DNA from: Chitinophagaceae bacterium
Lineage (GTDB): Bacteria; Bacteroidota; Bacteroidia; Chitinophagales; Chitinophagaceae
DNA: 24,285 nucleotides
Assembly: GCA_030151745.1 (NCBI GenBank)
Contig: JASLDA010000305.1
Span: forward strand, 1 to 24,285
Reading direction: 5' to 3'
Shown here: piece after piece, positions 8,602 through 15,587 of the stretch
Layout: every line of letters begins with the position of its first letter
Position numbering within the stretch: the first letter of the stretch is position 1
Program-made: the position numbers and the translations under genes
The notes under the pieces: generated by a model
The model's input: the letters and a program-made list of their open reading frames with translations, nothing else
Told to the model about the DNA's origin: nothing
The model's database searches: none

Positions 8602-8624
8602 AGCGTTCTCTGCGTGAAAACGCT
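8602..8624. terminator. Weak hairpin between convergent genes
   Basis: AGCGTTCTC (8602-8610) can pair with GAAAACGCT (8616-8624) with one mismatch and a 5-base loop. It sits in the 149-base gap between the permease stop (8503) and the PaaK-like stop (8653), where a shared terminator would be expected. There is no strong T run on either strand. I see nothing else in this gap. Confidence 0.35.
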
Positions 8625-8652
8625 TTCCCGACATAAGCTGCGCAAAAGCATG

Positions 8653-9939
8653 TCAACGCAGGTCAATGAACTTACGGGGCTTGCGGCTGCCTTCGGGGAA
8701 CAGCATCTGCTGCAGCTCGGATTTCGAGTGATAGCGCAGCTCGGGCACTACGCGCAGCCTGGACTGCAGCATCGGCTTCAGCTGCGCTTCGCAGGCGTCG
8801 ACCGGCATGTCCGTATGGATATGGAGGCGGAGCTCGTCGGTGCCGGCAGTATTGCTGAACACTTCTATGATGGCATCCGTCACGAACCGCGCTTCGTTCA
8901 GCATATCGAAGATCGCCGGCGGGTAGATGGTGGTGCCGCGGTACTTGATCATCTGGCCTTTCCGGCCGACCACCGGGCCCAGCCGCTTCGACCTGCGGCC
9001 GCAGCTGCAGGGCTCCGCGTGCAATGCGGCTATGTCCCCGGTCCTGTAGCGCAACAGGGGCATGGCCTCCACGCCGAGGGTGGTCACCACGACTTCGCCC
9101 GGGTTGCCGTCCGGGACCAGGTTCCCCTCGTCGTCGACGATCTCTACATAGACCAGGTCCGGCTGGAGGTGGCCGCCGCGGCCGGTTCCGCATTCGGTAA
9201 AGGCCGTCTGCAGCTCGGTCGCCGCATAGGTGCTGAACAGCCGCAGACCGGGCCAGGCTTCGGCGATCTGGCTGCCCAGGGTGTTCAGGCTGAAATCCTC
9301 GTTCCGCAGGCTTTCGCCGATGCAGAGCGCGCGGCTGATCGAGCTTTCCGCAGGATCGAGGCCCCTGGCCCTCGCCTGGGCCGCCATTGCCAGCAGGAAC
9401 GAGGGTACGACCACGATGCCGGTGCTGCCGAGACGTTCCGCCGTTTCCAGTTGCTGCAGCGGTAGCCCGGGGCCAGTGCGCACGGAGGCGGCTCCCAGCT
9501 CACGCAGCCCGCTGTAGTAAGCCATGCCGGCCATGAACTGCCGGTCCAGGGTGAGCGCCAGCTGGAACAGATCGCCGGGGCCGGCCTCCAGGCTGCGGAA
9601 CGACTGCGCCTCGTTGTAGGCGAGCCGCCGGAGATCGCCTTCCGTCAGCGCGATGGAAACCGGCTTGCCCATGGTCCCGGAGGTCGCGGTGTACTCGCGG
9701 ATCTGATCCCGGGACACGCAGAGAAAGTCCATGTTGCGCAGTTGCAGGTCGTCCTTGCTTGTGAAGGGCAGGGCTCCGAGGGCGGCCCGGTCTGGCACCC
9801 CGGACGGAAAACCTTCGAGCTTTTCCCTGTAATACGGCGAGCGTTCCGATAAATAACAGAGCAAGGCCTCGATAGCGCGAAGCCCTTGCTCTTCCTGGAT
9901 CTTCGGTTCGGCAAAAGCAAGCTGCGGGTTGAATTCCAT
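8653..9939 (-). CDS. PaaK-like adenylate-forming ligase (phenylacetate-CoA ligase family)
   Basis: An ATP-dependent carboxylate-CoA ligase or adenylating enzyme of the PaaK/CapK group. I chose the ATG at 9939 (MEFNPQLAFAEPKIQ, 428 aa). The frame extends to 10086, but those extra 49 codons run through the GTTGGAT repeat and look non-coding. Motifs: the phosphate-binding loop TATSGTMGKP (84-93), STYAATE (236-242) at the position of the usual Y-G-TE motif, YRTGD (298-302), and GRKGQMIKYRGTTIYP (325-340). Cys250, His257, Cys311 and Cys313 (CSCGR) resemble the zinc-binding set of PaaK-like proteins; this is inference. Phenylacetate degradation genes are not nearby, so the substrate is open. It is divergent from guaB. 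Confidence 0.85.
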   Translation of the reverse strand: MEFNPQLAFAEPKIQEEQGLRAIEALLCYLSERSPYYREKLEGFPSGVPDRAALGALPFTSKDDLQLRNMDFLCVSRDQIREYTATSGTMGKPVSIALTEGDLRRLAYNEAQSFRSLEAGPGDLFQLALTLDRQFMAGMAYYSGLRELGAASVRTGPGLPLQQLETAERLGSTGIVVVPSFLLAMAAQARARGLDPAESSISRALCIGESLRNEDFSLNTLGSQIAEAWPGLRLFSTYAATELQTAFTECGTGRGGHLQPDLVYVEIVDDEGNLVPDGNPGEVVVTTLGVEAMPLLRYRTGDIAALHAEPCSCGRRSKRLGPVVGRKGQMIKYRGTTIYPPAIFDMLNEARFVTDAIIEVFSNTAGTDELRLHIHTDMPVDACEAQLKPMLQSRLRVVPELRYHSKSELQQMLFPEGSRKPRKFIDLR

Positions 9940-9947
9940 GGGTGCTG

Positions 9948-9955
9948 CGAATTTA
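9948..9955 (-). promoter_or_regulatory. Putative -7 element for the PaaK-like gene
   Basis: On the minus strand this reads TAAATTCG, one base from TAnnTTTG. It ends 8 bases before the ATG at 9939, so a start of transcription here would leave almost no leader. No good -33 element is visible at the standard distance. Weak on its own; listed because similar motifs recur close to start codons. Confidence 0.3.
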
Positions 9956-9984
9956 GGCAAGCGGAATTGCCCGGTCCGGCTGCC

Positions 9985-10148
9985 GGTTGGATGAAGTTGG
10001 ATGGGGTTGATGAAGTTCGATACTGCTCGTCGTCGTGATACCGGCCAGGCGAGATATGCAGGCGGTGAAATAGGATGCGGGGGCATTGCAGCCGCTGTGT
10101 TTCCCGACGAACCTTATCCAACCATTCCAATTTTATCAAACTCCATCC
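9985..10148. repeat. GTTGGAT-type inverted repeat element, copy 1
   Basis: The left arm (9985 to about 10021) is made of imperfect tandem units related to GTTGGAT and GATGAAG, beginning GTTGGATGAAGTTGGAT (9986-10002). The right arm (10113-10148) holds the inverted form, with TTATCCAACC and ATCAAACTCCATCC. GGTTGGAT at 9985-9992 can pair with ATCCAACC at 10116-10123. About 90 bases of unrelated sequence lie between the arms. A second copy at 13354-13489 shares the exact 17-mer and a 19-of-24 match at the inner edge of the right arm (10099-10122 against 13435-13458). It fills most of the divergent gap between the PaaK-like gene and guaB. I do not recognise it as a named element. Confidence 0.65.
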
Positions 10149-10223
10149 GAGCCGCCTGCACGCCGCCTATACAGCTATAGCCGCGGGACCGTAACAAATT
10201 CGTTCAGATTTGCCGAACCTGCG

Positions 10224-10231
10224 TAACTTCG
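10224..10231 (+). promoter_or_regulatory. Putative -7 element for guaB
   Basis: TAACTTCG is one base from TAnnTTTG and ends 3 bases before the guaB ATG. A TTCG at 10199-10202 is 21 bases upstream and could be a degenerate -33 element. If used, the guaB mRNA would start at or next to the ATG. Confidence 0.3.
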
Positions 10232-10234
10232 CGC

Positions 10235-11704
10235 ATGGCAGCAAACTCTAAGTTTTATGGCGAGGGCCTTACGTTCGACGACGTGCTTCTCGTTCCCGCT
10301 TACTCCGAAGTCCTTCCGCGCGAGGTAAGCATCTCCACCCAACTTACGAAAGATATCCGGCTCGAGATCCCCATGGTCTCCGCTGCGATGGATACCGTGA
10401 CCGAAGCCCGCCTGGCCATAGCCCTGGCCCGCGAAGGCGGTATCGGTATGCTGCATAAGAATATGAGCATCGAGCGCCAGGCCGAAGAGGTCCGCAGCGT
10501 GAAGCGCTCCGAAAGCGGCATTATCCTCGACCCCATCACCCTGTCTCCGGAAGCTTCCGTCGCCGAGGCCCGCCGCCTGATGCGCGACAACCGCATTTCC
10601 GGCATTCCCATCGTCGATACCGACAACAAGCTGGTCGGCATTCTCACTAACCGCGACATGCGCTTCGAGAAGACCACGGCTAAGGCGGTGAAGGAGATCA
10701 TGACCCGGGAGAACCTCATTACGGCGCCGGAAGGCACCAGCATGAAGGACGCCGAGAGCATTCTCGAACAATACAAGATCGAAAAGCTGCCGATCACCGA
10801 TAAGAGCGGCCGGCTCGCAGGACTGATCACCTTCCGCGATATCCAGCACCTGAAGAAGCATCCGAATGCCGCCAAGGACAGCAAGGGCCGCCTGCTGGTC
10901 GGCGCGGCCGTCGGCATTACCGGCGATACCATGAACCGCGTCGAAGCGCTGAAGGCCGCCGGTGTGGACGTCATCACGCTCGACTCCGCCCACGGTCACA
11001 GCCGCGGCGTGATCGAAATGGTGAGAAAAGTGAAAGACGCGTTCAAGGATATGAGCCTGATCGCCGGCAACGTAGCTACCAAGGCCGGCGCGCTGGCCCT
11101 GGCCGAAGCGGGCGCGGACGCCGTCAAGATCGGCGTAGGGCCGGGCTCCATCTGCACTACCCGCGTGGTGACCGGAGCCGGCGCCCCGCAGCTCACGGCC
11201 ATCATCGAAGCTTCCGAAGCCCTCAGGAAATTGGGCGTCCCCGTGATCGCCGACGGAGGCATCCGCTACACCGGCGATATGGTGAAGGCCATCGCAGCCG
11301 GTGCCTCCTGCATCATGGCCGGCTCCATCTTCGCCGGTACGGAGGAAAGCCCGGGCGAGACCATTATTTACGAAGGCCGGAAGTTCAAGAGCTACCGCGG
11401 CATGGGCTCCGTCGAGGCCATGAAGGAAGGCTCTTCGGACCGCTACTTCCAGGACGTCGAAACAGATATCAAGAAGCTGGTTCCGGAAGGCATCGTGGGC
11501 CGGGTTCCGTACAAGGGAACGCTCAACGAGATCGTGCAGCAGTTCATCGGCGGCCTGCGTGCCGGCATGGGCTACTGCGGCGCCAAGGACGTTCCGACAC
11601 TCCAGAGCGATGCGCAGTTCATCCGCATTACCGCGGCGTCTATGGCGGAGAGCCATCCGCACGACGTAGTGATCACGAAGGAAGCCCCGAATTACTCCCG
11701 CTAG
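10235..11704 (+). CDS. guaB: Inosine-5'-monophosphate dehydrogenase
   Basis: Oxidises IMP to XMP with NAD+, the committed step of guanine nucleotide synthesis, in the cytoplasm. The 489 aa are full length. The N-terminal barrel starts with GLTFDDVLLVPAYSEVLP. Two CBS domains are inserted (about 95-205), including NRISGIPIVD and EKLPITDKSGRLAGLI; in the family these bind adenine nucleotides and tune activity. The barrel resumes with DSAHGHS (250-256), then the catalytic loop GPGSICTTRVVTGAGAPQ with nucleophile Cys307, the flap around YRGMGS, and the C-terminal signature GGLRAGMGYCGA. It is monocistronic as far as can be seen and divergent from the PaaK-like gene. guaA is not in the window. Confidence 0.98.
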   Translation: MAANSKFYGEGLTFDDVLLVPAYSEVLPREVSISTQLTKDIRLEIPMVSAAMDTVTEARLAIALAREGGIGMLHKNMSIERQAEEVRSVKRSESGIILDPITLSPEASVAEARRLMRDNRISGIPIVDTDNKLVGILTNRDMRFEKTTAKAVKEIMTRENLITAPEGTSMKDAESILEQYKIEKLPITDKSGRLAGLITFRDIQHLKKHPNAAKDSKGRLLVGAAVGITGDTMNRVEALKAAGVDVITLDSAHGHSRGVIEMVRKVKDAFKDMSLIAGNVATKAGALALAEAGADAVKIGVGPGSICTTRVVTGAGAPQLTAIIEASEALRKLGVPVIADGGIRYTGDMVKAIAAGASCIMAGSIFAGTEESPGETIIYEGRKFKSYRGMGSVEAMKEGSSDRYFQDVETDIKKLVPEGIVGRVPYKGTLNEIVQQFIGGLRAGMGYCGAKDVPTLQSDAQFIRITAASMAESHPHDVVITKEAPNYSR

Positions 11705-11737
11705 TGCAGCGCCAGGTTAAATTTTCAGCAAAGTGAT

Positions 11738-11770
11738 CAAGGTGTCACCTCCATTGGAGGTGTCACCTTG
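11738..11770 (+). terminator. Hairpin downstream of guaB, no T run
   Basis: CAAGGTGTCACCTCCA (11738-11753) is followed by its near-perfect inverse, TGGAGGTGTCACCTTG (11755-11770), with one internal mismatch and almost no loop. The 9-mer GGTGTCACC, itself an odd palindrome, therefore occurs twice as a direct repeat. It sits 33 bases after the guaB stop and 34 bases before the acyltransferase start. There is no T run, so it may be a Rho-dependent end, a processing site or a protein-binding site. Confidence 0.5.
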
Positions 11771-11804
11771 TATCGTATAGAGCAATCCACCCGGAAAACG
11801 ATGT

Positions 11805-12851
11805 ATGAAAGCAGGTCATAAGCATTTATCGACGCTGGATTCGCTCCGGGGCTTTGCCGCGCTGAGCGTATGCCTGTTTCATTATAGCGGGAAGGTGCTC
11901 CCTAAAGTACACGTGCCCGCCCTGGAGACTGCATTCGGCTGGGGCTGGGCCGGGGTGGAGGTCTTCTTCGTGATCTCCGGATTTATTATCCCTTACGTCC
12001 TTATTGTCGGCGATTACCGGATTAAGGATTTCGGCAGCTTTATCGGGAAGCGGTTCGTCCGGATCTGCCCGCCTTCATACATTGTCATCCTGCTGACGCT
12101 CGGCCAGTGGTGGTTATTCGATCACGTCTTGAATGCGAAGGGGACATACCTCGCGAACCTGAGTTTCCCGCAGGTCGTTTCGAACTTCCTCTACATTGCC
12201 CCGTTTCTAAAATATGATTGGATAAATGGCGTGTTCTGGACGCTTTCGGTAGAGTTTCAATATTATATCCTGCTGGGGCTTGTTTTCCGGGGCGCTTTCC
12301 GGAACGTCACCGGTTTTACCGTCTTTGCAGCCCTCGTAGCCGCACTTTATTACCTGCCGGTGCCCCAGGAGGCATTCTTTTTCAAATACGGCGCCTTGTT
12401 CATGATGGGAGGCATCGCGAGCATGTACTATACCCAACGGGCATCGCTGACGGCGTTCCTGGTTTTGACAGGGCTGTTGTCCCTGATCTCGTACTTCCAG
12501 ACCGGCGCCATATCGACCGGCTTCGGACTGGCCACCACGCTGATTATTGTTTTTGTCCATTTCAGGAATGCCATAGGAGCATTTCTGGGCAAGATCTCCT
12601 ATTCGCTGTACCTGATCCATATCGTTGCCGCTCCGGTCTTTGAGGTCGGTTTTGTGAAGTTGCTTGCGCCGGCATCTTTTGCCGGCAAGGCTCTCGTACA
12701 GATCCTCTGCGTCCTGATGTCGGTGCTTTGCGCGTACCTGTACTACCTGTTCGTCGAGCGGTATTTTATCCGGCTTGCGAACAGGCTGTTTGCCAAGAAA
12801 TCCGCGGCGCAGCCCTCGGTAAGGCCCGACGCAGTTCCTTTGGCGCCCTGA
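11805..12851 (+). CDS. Acyltransferase 3 family membrane protein (OafA-like)
   Basis: A polytopic inner-membrane protein of 348 aa that in this family moves acyl groups, often acetyl, onto surface sugars such as O-antigen, peptidoglycan or exopolysaccharide. Family marks: STLDSLRGFAALSVCLFHYSG near the N-terminus, with the presumed catalytic His26; GWAGVEVFFVISGFIIPY (47-64); FWTLSVEFQYYILLGL after a loop; and GKISYSLYLIHI in a late helix. Roughly ten hydrophobic segments are visible. There is no C-terminal SGNH domain. The ATG at 11805 puts the LDSLRG motif at residue 11, as is normal; an ATG at 11801 is out of frame. No glycosyltransferases lie beside it, so the acceptor is unknown. Confidence 0.88.
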   Translation: MKAGHKHLSTLDSLRGFAALSVCLFHYSGKVLPKVHVPALETAFGWGWAGVEVFFVISGFIIPYVLIVGDYRIKDFGSFIGKRFVRICPPSYIVILLTLGQWWLFDHVLNAKGTYLANLSFPQVVSNFLYIAPFLKYDWINGVFWTLSVEFQYYILLGLVFRGAFRNVTGFTVFAALVAALYYLPVPQEAFFFKYGALFMMGGIASMYYTQRASLTAFLVLTGLLSLISYFQTGAISTGFGLATTLIIVFVHFRNAIGAFLGKISYSLYLIHIVAAPVFEVGFVKLLAPASFAGKALVQILCVLMSVLCAYLYYLFVERYFIRLANRLFAKKSAAQPSVRPDAVPLAP

Positions 12852-12909
12852 GCGCCCGGTCCCTGTCACGAGCCCGGCGGCCATTTGGCAGAGCGGCCCA
12901 GATGCTGCG

Positions 12910-13272
12910 CTAGTATCGCCCGATGCTCAGCAGCACCAGGGTGCAGGCCTCCAGCGGCTCGATACCCTGTTCCTCGGCCAGGGCTTCCAACTGGATGTTC
13001 TCGGTGCCGGGGTTGAAAATGATCCGCCTGGGCTTGAGTTTCAGGATGTAGTCGATATAGGCCTGCTGATTCGCCGGGTTCAGGTACAGCGTCACGGTAT
13101 CGATATCCTTGAAATCTTCCTGCTCGGTGCCGATCGGCACATCCAGCACCTGTCCCTTACGGTTGCCGATGGCTACGACCTCGTGGCCTTTGCCGCGCAG
13201 GGCATTGATGGCTTTGTTGCTGTAGCGGGCGGGATTTTCGGAGGCGCCGAGCACCAGGGTCTTCTTGCTCAT
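12910..13272 (-). CDS. CoA-binding domain protein (YccU-like)
   Basis: A small cytoplasmic protein of 120 aa made almost wholly of a single Rossmann-type CoA-binding domain (CoA_binding_2 family). Motifs: KTLVLGASENPARYSNKAI at the N-terminus, with the Gly-Ala-Ser nucleotide loop, then GHEVVAIGNRKG, TVTLYLNPANQQAYIDYIL and RRIIFNPGTEN. Members are widespread in bacteria with no settled role; the fold suggests binding of CoA or an acyl-CoA, and there is no obvious catalytic residue. The ATG at 13272 places the beta strand normally at residues 4-8. It is convergent with the acyltransferase (58-base gap). Copy 2 of the GTTGGAT repeat lies upstream, between it and the M56 gene. Confidence 0.88.
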   Translation of the reverse strand: MSKKTLVLGASENPARYSNKAINALRGKGHEVVAIGNRKGQVLDVPIGTEQEDFKDIDTVTLYLNPANQQAYIDYILKLKPRRIIFNPGTENIQLEALAEEQGIEPLEACTLVLLSIGRY

Positions 13273-13353
13273 CTGGTTTGTCTTTTACCTCGTAAAATTG
13301 AGAAAATCAAGCCAGCGGAAGACCGGGAACTGCGAAAATTGATAGTTTGAAAT

Positions 13354-13489
13354 GTTGGATGAAGTTGGATATAGTTGGAAATGTTGGAATGTTGGATGGG
13401 GTTGGATAAGTCCTCCATAGCCGATCGGCGGCTCGTTCCCCAAACAACCATATCCAACTTCATCAAACTTTATCCAACCCGATCCAACC
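13354..13489. repeat. GTTGGAT-type inverted repeat element, copy 2
   Basis: The left arm (13354-13410) contains GTTGGATGAAGTTGGATA (13354-13371), several GTTGGAA units and GTTGGATGGGGTTGGATAAG (13391-13410). The right arm (13451-13489) contains TATCCAACTTCATCAAAC (13451-13468), which pairs with the first unit with one mismatch in 18, and TTATCCAACCCGATCCAAC, which pairs with the last left unit with one mismatch in 19. These two pairings cross, so alternative hairpin registers are possible. A 10-bp palindrome GCCGATCGGC (13420-13429) sits between the arms. It fills the gap between the M56 gene stop and the CoA-binding protein. Short open frames here are made of the repeat itself and I do not call them genes. 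Confidence 0.7.
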
Positions 13490-13505
13490 AAACAAGTCGG
13501 GGCTA

Positions 13506-14981
13506 TCAATTGAAAGACACTTGATGATCCTTTACCGTGAATGAGGTCCCGAGCTTGTAAGCCGTCTCCTTGTTCTGCCGGTCCAGGAAATAGGGTACGG
13601 CCGTTCCCCGGGCGTCCTTGACCGCAGTAAACGCGACGTCGCCGCCGATGAGCTGCTCCGAGATCTTCCTCTGGATCGTTTCGTTATCCGCCGCGCTGAG
13701 CCCGTTCGCGGGGGGAGGGTTGCCGCTGTTATCATAATCGCGCTCCGGCAGCATCATGGAATAGTACGCGACGCGGCCCTGCGGATCGATGATGATGTCC
13801 GAAATGCCGATGTAATATTTACCGTCGGTCATCTTTTTCAGTGTGTTTTCCAGGGAGGCCGCCTTCAGCAGGTAGCTGATGCCAAAGGTTTCGCCGGGAT
13901 TCAGGCAATGCGGGGTGAGGTTGAGGGCTTCCCGCTGAAGGATCTTCTGATCGTTCAGCGCCGTAGGCTCCGGTTCCCGGGTCATAACGACAGTGTCCCA
14001 CGCGCCGCTTTTGGGATTCATCATCATGACGGTATCGGCCGATACCGATGCCGGGAAGGTAAGCTTGACGTCCCGGCGCGACACCTTATCGTCTTTGATG
14101 TCGACACCGAGCTTTGCCCGGTTCTGAGTGCAGGCCCAGATAAAACAGCTCATCATCGGTAACAGCAGCAGGAAACGGCTCTGCGCCCGACGGGCGCTTG
14201 TCTTTTTTGTCATCATGCGGATGCGGTTTTTGAGGGGTGAGAAATTGAAGGAATGTGTCAGGAGCAATGGCCGGCCGGCAGCCTGTTCCAGCAGGAAGCG
14301 GCCGTAGCTCCGGATATCGCCGGATTGAAGGCTGTCGACTTCATATTCATGAAGCAAGCGCAGCTTTTTGCGATAGATATAAACCAGGGGATGGAACCAA
14401 AACACGATAATGGCCGACTGGAGCAGGGCCAGATCGAGGAAATGCCGGCTTTTGAAGTGCTGCTGCTCGTGCTGCAGGACCATGAGCCATTGCGCATCCG
14501 TGTATTGCTTCCGACTGCCGACGAATATGATATTCAGCAGGGAAAAAGGTGGGTGTTCGGCGCCGGTTTCGGCGATCTTCCAGCCCCCCGAGCTGTGGAC
14601 TGCAGCCCGCCGGTACAGCCTGCGAAGCCGTACGAGCTCGCGGAGAAGATAGACGAAGCTGATCGCCGCGCCGCCTATATAAAGGATCAGCCACCAGCTA
14701 GGACTGCCGGCCGGCGCGCCGGGAGAATAGGGGAGAGCGCCGCCGGCTGCTTCAAGGGGGAGCCCCGCGCTTCCGGCGGTTCCCGGCAGGAGGCCGGCGG
14801 CCGACGACCGGATCTCTACCGTGTTTCCCCAGGGCATGATCGGGAGCAAGATGCCGGCCGTGAATGTCAGGAGCATGTAGAGCCTGTTCGGGCGATGGAA
14901 GGTGAGCCTTTTCAGGAGCAGCTCGTAGATGAGCAGGCTGCAGAGCCAGATCGCGCTGGTATTGACGAGTATCCGGAGCAT
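13506..14981 (-). CDS. M56-family (BlaR1-like) membrane metallopeptidase
   Basis: A membrane zinc peptidase of 491 aa. Three N-terminal hydrophobic segments are visible (about 6-23, 34-49 and 96-114). They are followed by the zinc motif HEQQH (171-175) and a second conserved site HEYEVDS (211-217), which probably supplies the third ligand. A last hydrophobic segment lies at about 270-284 (RFLLLLPMMSCFIWAC). The C-terminal ~205 residues should lie in the periplasm and show no penicillin-binding SxxK domain, so this is not a classical beta-lactam sensor. In known BlaR1/MecR1 systems the peptidase domain acts on signal and leads to inactivation of BlaI. Here the gene follows a BlaI-type repressor with a 4-base gap, which supports the same pairing. 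The signal and target genes are unknown. Confidence 0.88.
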   Translation of the reverse strand: MLRILVNTSAIWLCSLLIYELLLKRLTFHRPNRLYMLLTFTAGILLPIMPWGNTVEIRSSAAGLLPGTAGSAGLPLEAAGGALPYSPGAPAGSPSWWLILYIGGAAISFVYLLRELVRLRRLYRRAAVHSSGGWKIAETGAEHPPFSLLNIIFVGSRKQYTDAQWLMVLQHEQQHFKSRHFLDLALLQSAIIVFWFHPLVYIYRKKLRLLHEYEVDSLQSGDIRSYGRFLLEQAAGRPLLLTHSFNFSPLKNRIRMMTKKTSARRAQSRFLLLLPMMSCFIWACTQNRAKLGVDIKDDKVSRRDVKLTFPASVSADTVMMMNPKSGAWDTVVMTREPEPTALNDQKILQREALNLTPHCLNPGETFGISYLLKAASLENTLKKMTDGKYYIGISDIIIDPQGRVAYYSMMLPERDYDNSGNPPPANGLSAADNETIQRKISEQLIGGDVAFTAVKDARGTAVPYFLDRQNKETAYKLGTSFTVKDHQVSFN

Positions 14982-14985
14982 AAGT

Positions 14986-15369
14986 CTATTTTTTTGAGGA
15001 CGAGTCCAGCGTTTTATAGAGCTCGATCAGATCTTCCAGTCCGAGATTGTCCTCCTGGACCAGGAAGCTCACCAGGTTCTTGGGCGAGCCGCCGAAGTAT
15101 TTTTCCATCATGGTGCTAAGCCCCTGCTTGGCATAATCGTCTTTGCCGATCAACGGGAAATACTCGTGGGTCCTGCCGTAAGCCTTGTGTCCTACAAAGC
15201 CTTTTTTCTCCAGGATCCGCACTACGCTCGCGACAGTGCTGTGCGGCATGTCTTCCTGCCCGATGGTTTCGATGATATCCTTCACCAGGCAGCGTTGCAA
15301 TTGCCAGATGATCTGCATGATATCCTCCTCCACCTTCGTCAGGCGTTGTATCGGTTCGTTACGCTTCAT
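14986..15369 (-). CDS. BlaI/MecI/CopY-family transcriptional repressor
   Basis: A winged-helix repressor of 127 aa. The start region MKRNEPIQRLTKVEEDIMQIIW is typical of the family, and the recognition helix region MPHSTVASVVRILEKKGFVGHK (about 41-62) matches the BlaI pattern of a Ser-Thr-Val followed by RxLxxKG. The remainder, including YAKQGLSTMMEKYFGGSPKN, is the dimerisation part. It is the first gene of an operon with the M56 peptidase. The palindrome just upstream, overlapping the promoter, suggests that it represses its own operon and perhaps other sites. There is no beta-lactamase gene in the window, so a role in antibiotic resistance should not be assumed. Confidence 0.93.
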   Translation of the reverse strand: MKRNEPIQRLTKVEEDIMQIIWQLQRCLVKDIIETIGQEDMPHSTVASVVRILEKKGFVGHKAYGRTHEYFPLIGKDDYAKQGLSTMMEKYFGGSPKNLVSFLVQEDNLGLEDLIELYKTLDSSSKK

Positions 15370-15370
15370 G

Positions 15371-15403
15371 TCGTAAAAATACGATAAGCCGCGTATTTTC
15401 CAA
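15371..15403 (-). promoter_or_regulatory. blaI-type promoter with overlapping operator palindrome
   Basis: On the minus strand TTG (15403-15401) is followed after 19 bases by TATTTTTA (15381-15374), one base from TAnnTTTG. Overlapping the -7 element is TCGTA-AAAA-TACGA (15371-15384), a perfect 5-bp inverted repeat around 4 bases, a plausible BlaI operator. The -7 element ends 4 bases before the ATG at 15369, so transcription would begin at about the start codon. Confidence 0.5.
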
Positions 15404-15508
15404 ATTCAGATGGATGGTTTGTGCGCTTGTTTTTGCAGCGAATCGTTCGGCAGGCCCTTCCGGCGCACCTTCCCGGGGGCGTCATTTCGCGCTCCGGAAC
15501 GATAATGC

Positions 15509-15538
15509 TTGCCTGTGCCGGCATTTCGGCTATTTTTG
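15509..15538 (+). promoter_or_regulatory. Promoter of sucD, Bacteroidetes type
   Basis: TTG (15509-15511), then 19 bases, then TATTTTTG (15531-15538), a full match to the Bacteroidetes primary sigma factor consensus. It ends 49 bases before the sucD ATG at 15588, giving a leader of about 40-45 bases. The spacing and -7 sequence are nearly identical to those of the divergent blaI promoter. Confidence 0.65.
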
Positions 15539-15587
15539 CCGCCGTTCAACAACTATTACTTCATTTCATTACTCCTTTAATCAGCCA

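Noticed and set aside
9940..10139. N-terminal extension of the PaaK-like protein and a 164-codon frame overlapping it
   Set aside because: The extension is built from the repeat arm and the spacer, and the family N-terminus begins at the ATG at 9939.
10175..11662. 495-codon minus-strand open frame antisense to guaB
   Set aside because: guaB is unmistakable on the plus strand; the antisense frame is kept open by high GC at third positions and has no recognisable domain.
13269..13509. Short overlapping minus-strand open frames in the gap beside the CoA-binding gene
   Set aside because: Their codons are the GTTGGAT repeat itself (peptides such as IQPHPTF); no independent coding evidence.
14986..15369. 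Idea that the BlaI/M56 pair marks a beta-lactam resistance locus
   Set aside because: No beta-lactamase or penicillin-binding protein gene lies nearby, and the M56 protein lacks the penicillin-sensor domain; such pairs are common general regulators in Bacteroidetes.
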